Positions 5,158 through 7,904 of a stretch of 7,904 bases of DNA are shown in pieces. The DNA is taken from positions 1 to 7,904 of the forward strand of contig JBKHXI010000183.1 in the NCBI GenBank assembly GCA_046566095.1, given 5' to 3'. The notes below the pieces were generated by a model. It saw only the letters and a list, made by a program, of their open reading frames with translations. It was not told the origin of the DNA and made no database searches. The first letter of the stretch is position 1. Each line of letters begins with the position of its first letter. The position numbers were made by a program, and so were the translations under genes. This stretch comes from CAMPJU01 sp046566095 (GTDB lineage: Bacteria; Pseudomonadota; Gammaproteobacteria; Xanthomonadales; Xanthomonadaceae).

Positions 5158-6603
5158 TCAGGCGTCCGGCGCGGGCGGGGGCGGTGCGGCGTCGATCCGG
5201 AAATCCACTGGCACCCGCACCTTCGCAGGCACCGGGCGACCGCCTTCCATGGCCGGCCGGAACTGCCACTGCCAGGCCGCGCGGGTCGCCTCCTGCTCGA
5301 ACACGCCGGGTGGGTTGGCGGACTCGACCTCGATCGCGGTCGGGCGGCCATCGCTGCCGACCTCCACCAGCAGCATCACCCGCCCGCCGAGCTTCTGCTC
5401 CAGCGCCTGCGCGGGGTAACGCGGCCCCGGCAAATGCGGGATCGACGGCGGTGCAGGCCGGGCGGGCGCGGCAGGCGGGGTGGACGGCGCCGGAGGCGCC
5501 GACGGCGCGGGCGGGGCCACGGGAACGTCGGGCGCGGGGGGCGGCGGGGGCGGCGGGGGCGGTGCCGCCGCCGGCGTGCCGGGCACGGCGGCGGGGGGCG
5601 CGGGCGGCGCCGGCGGTGCGGGCGGGTTCGGGACTGCCGGCGGCGGCGGGGCAGCGGCCGTCAACTGCAGCTGCGCATGGACGTGCGCTTCCGGGACCGC
5701 GACCGGGGCCGGCCGCTTCGGCTGCGCGGCCCAGGCGGCGAAGCCGGTCGCCAGCGCCAGCGCGGCGACCGCGACCAGGCCGGCGCGTTGCCGGCGCGGG
5801 GAAACCATCGGTGCCTTCAACATCGCGATCCTCTCCTTGAGCGGGTGGCCGAAGCCCCAGTGGCAGCCCAGCGGCAGCGGCTGCGCCGCCAGCTGGGCCT
5901 TGAGCATCGCCTCGCCGTAGGCGCGGCGCAGCCGCGGGCGCCGGGCCAGCACCTGGGCGTCGCAGGCCAGTTCCTGGTCGTGGCGGAACGCGCGCAGCGC
6001 CGGCGGCAGCAGCGGGTTGAACCAGAACAGGCAGCGCAGCAGCAGGGCGACGGCGTTCGCGACGGCGTCGCCGCGGGCCCGGTGCAGGCGCTCGTGACGC
6101 AGGACCAGGGCCCGTTCGCGCGGGTCGAAACGCCGTTCGAAATCGGCCGGCAGCACGATCCGGGGCCGCCACAGGCCGACCAGGGCCGGCAGGCCGGCGA
6201 CCGATTCGGCCAGCCAGCAGTCGCGGGCGTAGCGCCGCAGCCGCCCGAGGCCGCGCAGGAAGGCGCGCTGCCGGAACCAGGCGGCCGCAAGCACCACCAG
6301 CGTGCCGGCCAGCCACGTCGCCAGCAGCCATTCCGGCCAGGCGGTGGGGACTGCGGACGCGGCGGCCGGTAGCGGCGCGCCGGACAGGACCGCGGGCGCC
6401 GTCGCCATCGGCGGCGCAGGCCCGGTCGCGGCCGGCAGCAGCACCGCGAGCAGCGCGGCCGGCACCAGCGCCCATGCGGCATAGGCCGCGCCCGGCCCGA
6501 AGCCGCGGCGCAGCGCCCTTCGCAGCGACAGCACCAGCACGATCGCGGCGGCGACCGCGAGCGTGGCTTCCATCAGCGCGGTCGACAGCTCACCGGCCGG
6601 CAT
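5158..6603 (-). CDS. M56 family (BlaR1-like) membrane metallopeptidase with C-terminal TonB domain
   Basis: The protein has 481 residues. Membrane segments lie around 12-29, 40-60, 89-110 and 274-293. The cytoplasmic zinc protease carries HERLH (His170, Glu171, His174) and the downstream RHDQELACD (208-215, Glu211 as likely third ligand). Residues 297-390 are an extreme Pro/Ala linker, and about 395-470 form a TonB C-terminal fold (PRYPAQALEQKLGGRV through WQWQFRPAMEGGRPV). In BlaR1 a penicillin-binding sensor follows the membrane part. Here the TonB domain takes its place, so the signal is unlikely to be direct beta-lactam acylation. GGAGGAG lies 7 bases before ATG 6603, and the gene overlaps the BlaI-like gene by 14 bases. 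An earlier in-frame Met at 6864 lies inside that gene and is rejected. It probably inactivates the neighbouring repressor on sensing an envelope signal. Confidence 0.9.
   Translation of the reverse strand: MPAGELSTALMEATLAVAAAIVLVLSLRRALRRGFGPGAAYAAWALVPAALLAVLLPAATGPAPPMATAPAVLSGAPLPAAASAVPTAWPEWLLATWLAGTLVVLAAAWFRQRAFLRGLGRLRRYARDCWLAESVAGLPALVGLWRPRIVLPADFERRFDPRERALVLRHERLHRARGDAVANAVALLLRCLFWFNPLLPPALRAFRHDQELACDAQVLARRPRLRRAYGEAMLKAQLAAQPLPLGCHWGFGHPLKERIAMLKAPMVSPRRQRAGLVAVAALALATGFAAWAAQPKRPAPVAVPEAHVHAQLQLTAAAPPPPAVPNPPAPPAPPAPPAAVPGTPAAAPPPPPPPPPAPDVPVAPPAPSAPPAPSTPPAAPARPAPPSIPHLPGPRYPAQALEQKLGGRVMLLVEVGSDGRPTAIEVESANPPGVFEQEATRAAWQWQFRPAMEGGRPVPAKVRVPVDFRIDAAPPPPAPDA
5537..5563. 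repeat. Three tandem copies of a 9-bp unit in the Pro-rich linker
   Basis: GGGGGCGGC is repeated at 5537-5545 and 5546-5554 and, with one change, at 5555-5563. On the coding strand it encodes a run of nine prolines (about residues 348-356). As the unit is a multiple of three, gain or loss of copies would change linker length without a frameshift, while slippage in the G runs could break the frame. Confidence 0.7.
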
Positions 6604-6961
6604 CGTCGATCTCCTCCAGCAGCCGCCGCAGTTCGGCGATGTCCTTGCGGCTGAGCCTGCGATGGGTGCTGAAATGCGCGACCAGCGGCGCGACGCGGCC
6701 CTCGAACAGGCGCTCGAGCAGGCCCTGGCTCTCGTCGAGCACCCAGTCCTCGCGCTGCAGCACCGGGGCGTAGAGATAGCGGCGGCCGTCGCGCTCGGCG
6801 CGGATCGCGCCCTTGTTGAGCAGGCGGTTGAGCAGGGTCTTGACCGTGGCCTCCTGCCAGCCACGCAGCGGCGCGAGCTCGGCCGCCACCTCGTCTGCGG
6901 CCAGCGGCTGACGGCGCCAGAGCACGTCCATCACCGCGGATTCGGCTTCGCTGATCTGCAT
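6590..6961 (-). CDS. BlaI/MecI/CopY-family repressor
   Basis: The protein has 123 residues, the normal family length. The N-terminal winged helix begins ISEAESAVMDVLWRRQPLAA, with recognition helix around GWQEATVKTLLNRLLNKGAI (34-53) and wing RDGRRYLYAPV, followed by a dimerisation tail (about 70-120). These repressors bind TACA-N2-TGTA dyads and are released when a partner M56 protease triggers their cleavage. It shares a promoter and overlaps the downstream M56 gene. Two matching operators lie directly upstream, so autoregulation is likely. The ATG has only a weak ribosome site (GGAT, 7 bases away), which itself lies within the nearer operator. No beta-lactamase or mec gene is in view, so its regulon beyond this operon is unknown. 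Confidence 0.92.
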   Translation of the reverse strand: MQISEAESAVMDVLWRRQPLAADEVAAELAPLRGWQEATVKTLLNRLLNKGAIRAERDGRRYLYAPVLQREDWVLDESQGLLERLFEGRVAPLVAHFSTHRRLSRKDIAELRRLLEEIDDAGR

Positions 6962-6963
6962 CG

Positions 6964-6977
6964 TTTACATCCGTAAA
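6964..6977. promoter_or_regulatory. BlaI-type operator, promoter-distal copy
   Basis: TTTAC (6964-6968) and GTAAA (6973-6977) are perfect arms around ATCC. The core reads TACA-N2-CGTA, one base from the family dyad. It covers the leader and ribosome site of the repressor gene. Confidence 0.65.
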
Positions 6978-6987
6978 TCCCGACTTC

Positions 6988-7015
6988 AGATTACACTTGT
7001 AAACGTAGCTGTCAA
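6988..7015 (-). promoter_or_regulatory. Promoter of the BlaI-M56 operon
   Basis: Minus-strand TTGACA (7010-7015) is a perfect -35. TAATCT (6988-6993), 16 bases on, is a weak -10. The perfect operator at 6991-7002 overlaps the -10 and spacer, consistent with repression. Confidence 0.6.
6991..7002. promoter_or_regulatory. BlaI-type operator, promoter copy
   Basis: TTACA (6991-6995), CT, TGTAA (6998-7002) is a perfect dyad matching the TACA-N2-TGTA core bound by BlaI/MecI proteins. Its centre is 26 bp from the centre of the second copy, suggesting two dimers on nearby sites. Confidence 0.75.
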
Positions 7016-7069
7016 GTACCGTTGCCGGCAGCCGGGTCGCCGGGGAGCCATCGGGGGATAGTGAAGCAG

Positions 7070-7090
7070 GTCCCTCGCTACGCTCGGGAC
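7070..7090. repeat. Small intergenic inverted repeat (CCCTCGCTACGCTCGGG type)
   Basis: GTCCC (7070-7074) and GGGAC (7086-7090) flank a core with a further two-pair stem. Sequences of the form CCCTCGCT-N-CGCTCGGGA-GACA are familiar as scattered intergenic repeats in many GC-rich bacteria. It lies between the transketolase stop and the divergent BlaI promoter region, and may help end the transketolase message, which here would be read from its 3' side. Confidence 0.5.
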
Positions 7091-7119
7091 GACAGGGGGT
7101 GTCTGGAGGCTCGGTCAGG

Positions 7120-7904
7120 TCAGAGGCTGCGGGCGGCTTCGACCACGGCTTCGACGGTGAAGCCGAAATGCGGGAACAGCTTGCCAGCCGGGGCGCTGGC
7201 GCCGAAGCGGTCGATGCCGACCACCGCACCGTCCAGGCCCACGTACTTGCGCCAGAAGTCGGAGACGCCGGCCTCGATCGCCACCCGCCGACGGCAGGCG
7301 CGCGGCAACACCGATTCTCGGTACGCGGAATCCTGGCGGTCGAACACGTCGGTCGAGGGCATCGAGACCACGCGCACGCCGTCGCCCAGCTGCGCGGCGG
7401 CCTGCATCGCCAGGCCGACCTCGGAACCGGTGGCGATCAAGATCACCTCCGGCTCGCCCTTCGAATCTCGCAGCACGTAGCCGCCGCGGGCGATGGCCGC
7501 GACCTGCTGCCCGTCGCGGGGCTGGTGGTCGAGGTTCTGGCGCGAGAACACCAGGCAGCTCGGCCCGTCGGCGCGCTGGATCGCGGCTTTCCAGGCCACC
7601 GCCGACTCGACCGCGTCGCATGGCCGCCACACGTCGTTGTGCGGGATGTAGCGCAGGCTCGCCAGGTGTTCGATCGGCTGGTGGGTCGGACCGTCCTCGC
7701 CCAGGCCGATGGAGTCGTGGGTGTAGACGTGGATCGCGCGCACGCCCATCAGCGCACTCATGCGCACCGCGTTGCGGGCGTAGTCGCTGAACACCAGGAA
7801 GGTGGCGTCGTAGGGGATGAAGCCGCCATGCAGCGCCAGGCCGTTGCTGATCGCGGTCATGCCGAATTCGCGCACGCCCGAGTAGATGTAATTGGCGTTG
7901 GGAT
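7120..7904 (-). CDS. tkt: Transketolase, C-terminal part (5' end outside window)
   Basis: About 260 residues are present, out of the roughly 665 usual for the family. Transketolase is a cytoplasmic thiamine diphosphate enzyme of the pentose phosphate pathway that moves two-carbon units between sugar phosphates. Visible family signatures are YSGVREFGM at the edge (with the glutamate that activates the cofactor), GGFIPYDATFLVFSDYARNA, YTHDSIGLGEDGPTHQP with substrate-binding histidines, SRQNL, and the C-terminal domain from IATGSEVGLAMQAA to FPHFGFTVEAVVEAARSL. The N-terminal cofactor-binding domain lies past the window end. The first start codon inside the window (GTG 7875) is internal to a conserved motif and is not a start. 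The frame ends at TGA 7120-7122 and shows no damage. Confidence 0.96.
   Translation of the reverse strand, partial: PNANYIYSGVREFGMTAISNGLALHGGFIPYDATFLVFSDYARNAVRMSALMGVRAIHVYTHDSIGLGEDGPTHQPIEHLASLRYIPHNDVWRPCDAVESAVAWKAAIQRADGPSCLVFSRQNLDHQPRDGQQVAAIARGGYVLRDSKGEPEVILIATGSEVGLAMQAAAQLGDGVRVVSMPSTDVFDRQDSAYRESVLPRACRRRVAIEAGVSDFWRKYVGLDGAVVGIDRFGASAPAGKLFPHFGFTVEAVVEAARSL

Noticed and set aside
3440..5419. Plus-strand frame of 659 codons crossing the permeases and the repeat element
   Set aside because: It runs out of frame through three genes and the intergenic repeat, and its composition is that of a shadow frame.
4493..6475. Minus-strand frame of 660 codons
   Set aside because: It shadows the M56 gene in a wrong frame and is antisense to the TSUP gene.
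6604..6864. Upstream start at 6864 for the M56 peptidase
   Set aside because: The extra 87 residues are an Arg/Ser/Cys-rich shadow of the BlaI-like gene. ATG 6603 has GGAGGAG 7 bases upstream.
6573..7229. Minus-strand frame of 218 codons across the BlaI region and the transketolase end
   Set aside because: It crosses an intergenic repeat, two operators and a promoter. The wording around CRPERSEGP is typical of repeat-derived false ORFs.

Overview
The window is about 70% GC with dense, compact gene packing. Gene content and intergenic repeats point to a gammaproteobacterium of the Xanthomonadaceae/Lysobacteraceae type (Lysobacter, Luteimonas, Xanthomonas or Stenotrophomonas relatives). The placement rests on a BigR-type sulfur locus, a GTAGG-headed REP pair, an M56 peptidase fused to a TonB domain, and overall composition. 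It is an inference, not a species call.

Layout. (1) Bases 1-455, + strand: the C-terminal part of a secreted S1/P1 zinc nuclease. (2) Bases 480-4139: a divergent reactive-sulfur cluster. A BigR-like ArsR repressor with both family cysteines is transcribed leftward. It overlaps a TauE/SafE transporter whose reading frame runs without a stop into a DUF442/Blh-type phosphatase domain. Rightward lie an ETHE1-like persulfide dioxygenase and two half-size YeeE/YedE (DUF395) permeases. Between the two arms is a very AT-rich 35-bp dyad with a promoter on each side, placed symmetrically about its centre. (3) Bases 4140-4406: a gene-free stretch filled by a nested set of inverted repeats inside about 35-bp terminal inverted repeats. 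(4) Bases 4407-5156, + strand: a second TauE/SafE-family permease. It converges, with one base between stop codons, on (5) bases 5158-6961, - strand: a BlaI-like repressor overlapping an M56 (BlaR1-like) membrane peptidase that carries a Pro-rich linker and a TonB C-terminal domain. Two BlaI-type operators lie upstream. (6) Bases 7120-7904, - strand: the C-terminal part of transketolase.

How it works together (inference from families). When reactive sulfur oxidises the BigR cysteine pair, repression of both arms would be lifted. The DUF395 pair would move a sulfur compound such as thiosulfate, the dioxygenase would oxidise glutathione persulfide to sulfite, and the TauE domain would export sulfite. 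The DUF442 phosphatase has no settled role. The BlaI/M56-TonB pair is probably an independent envelope-stress or antibiotic-sensing switch, since no beta-lactamase gene is visible.

The most unusual points are the TauE-DUF442 reading frame, where the phosphatase keeps its own ribosome site and start, and the composite repeat at 4164-4366. I found no tRNA, rRNA, CRISPR array, transposase or phage gene.
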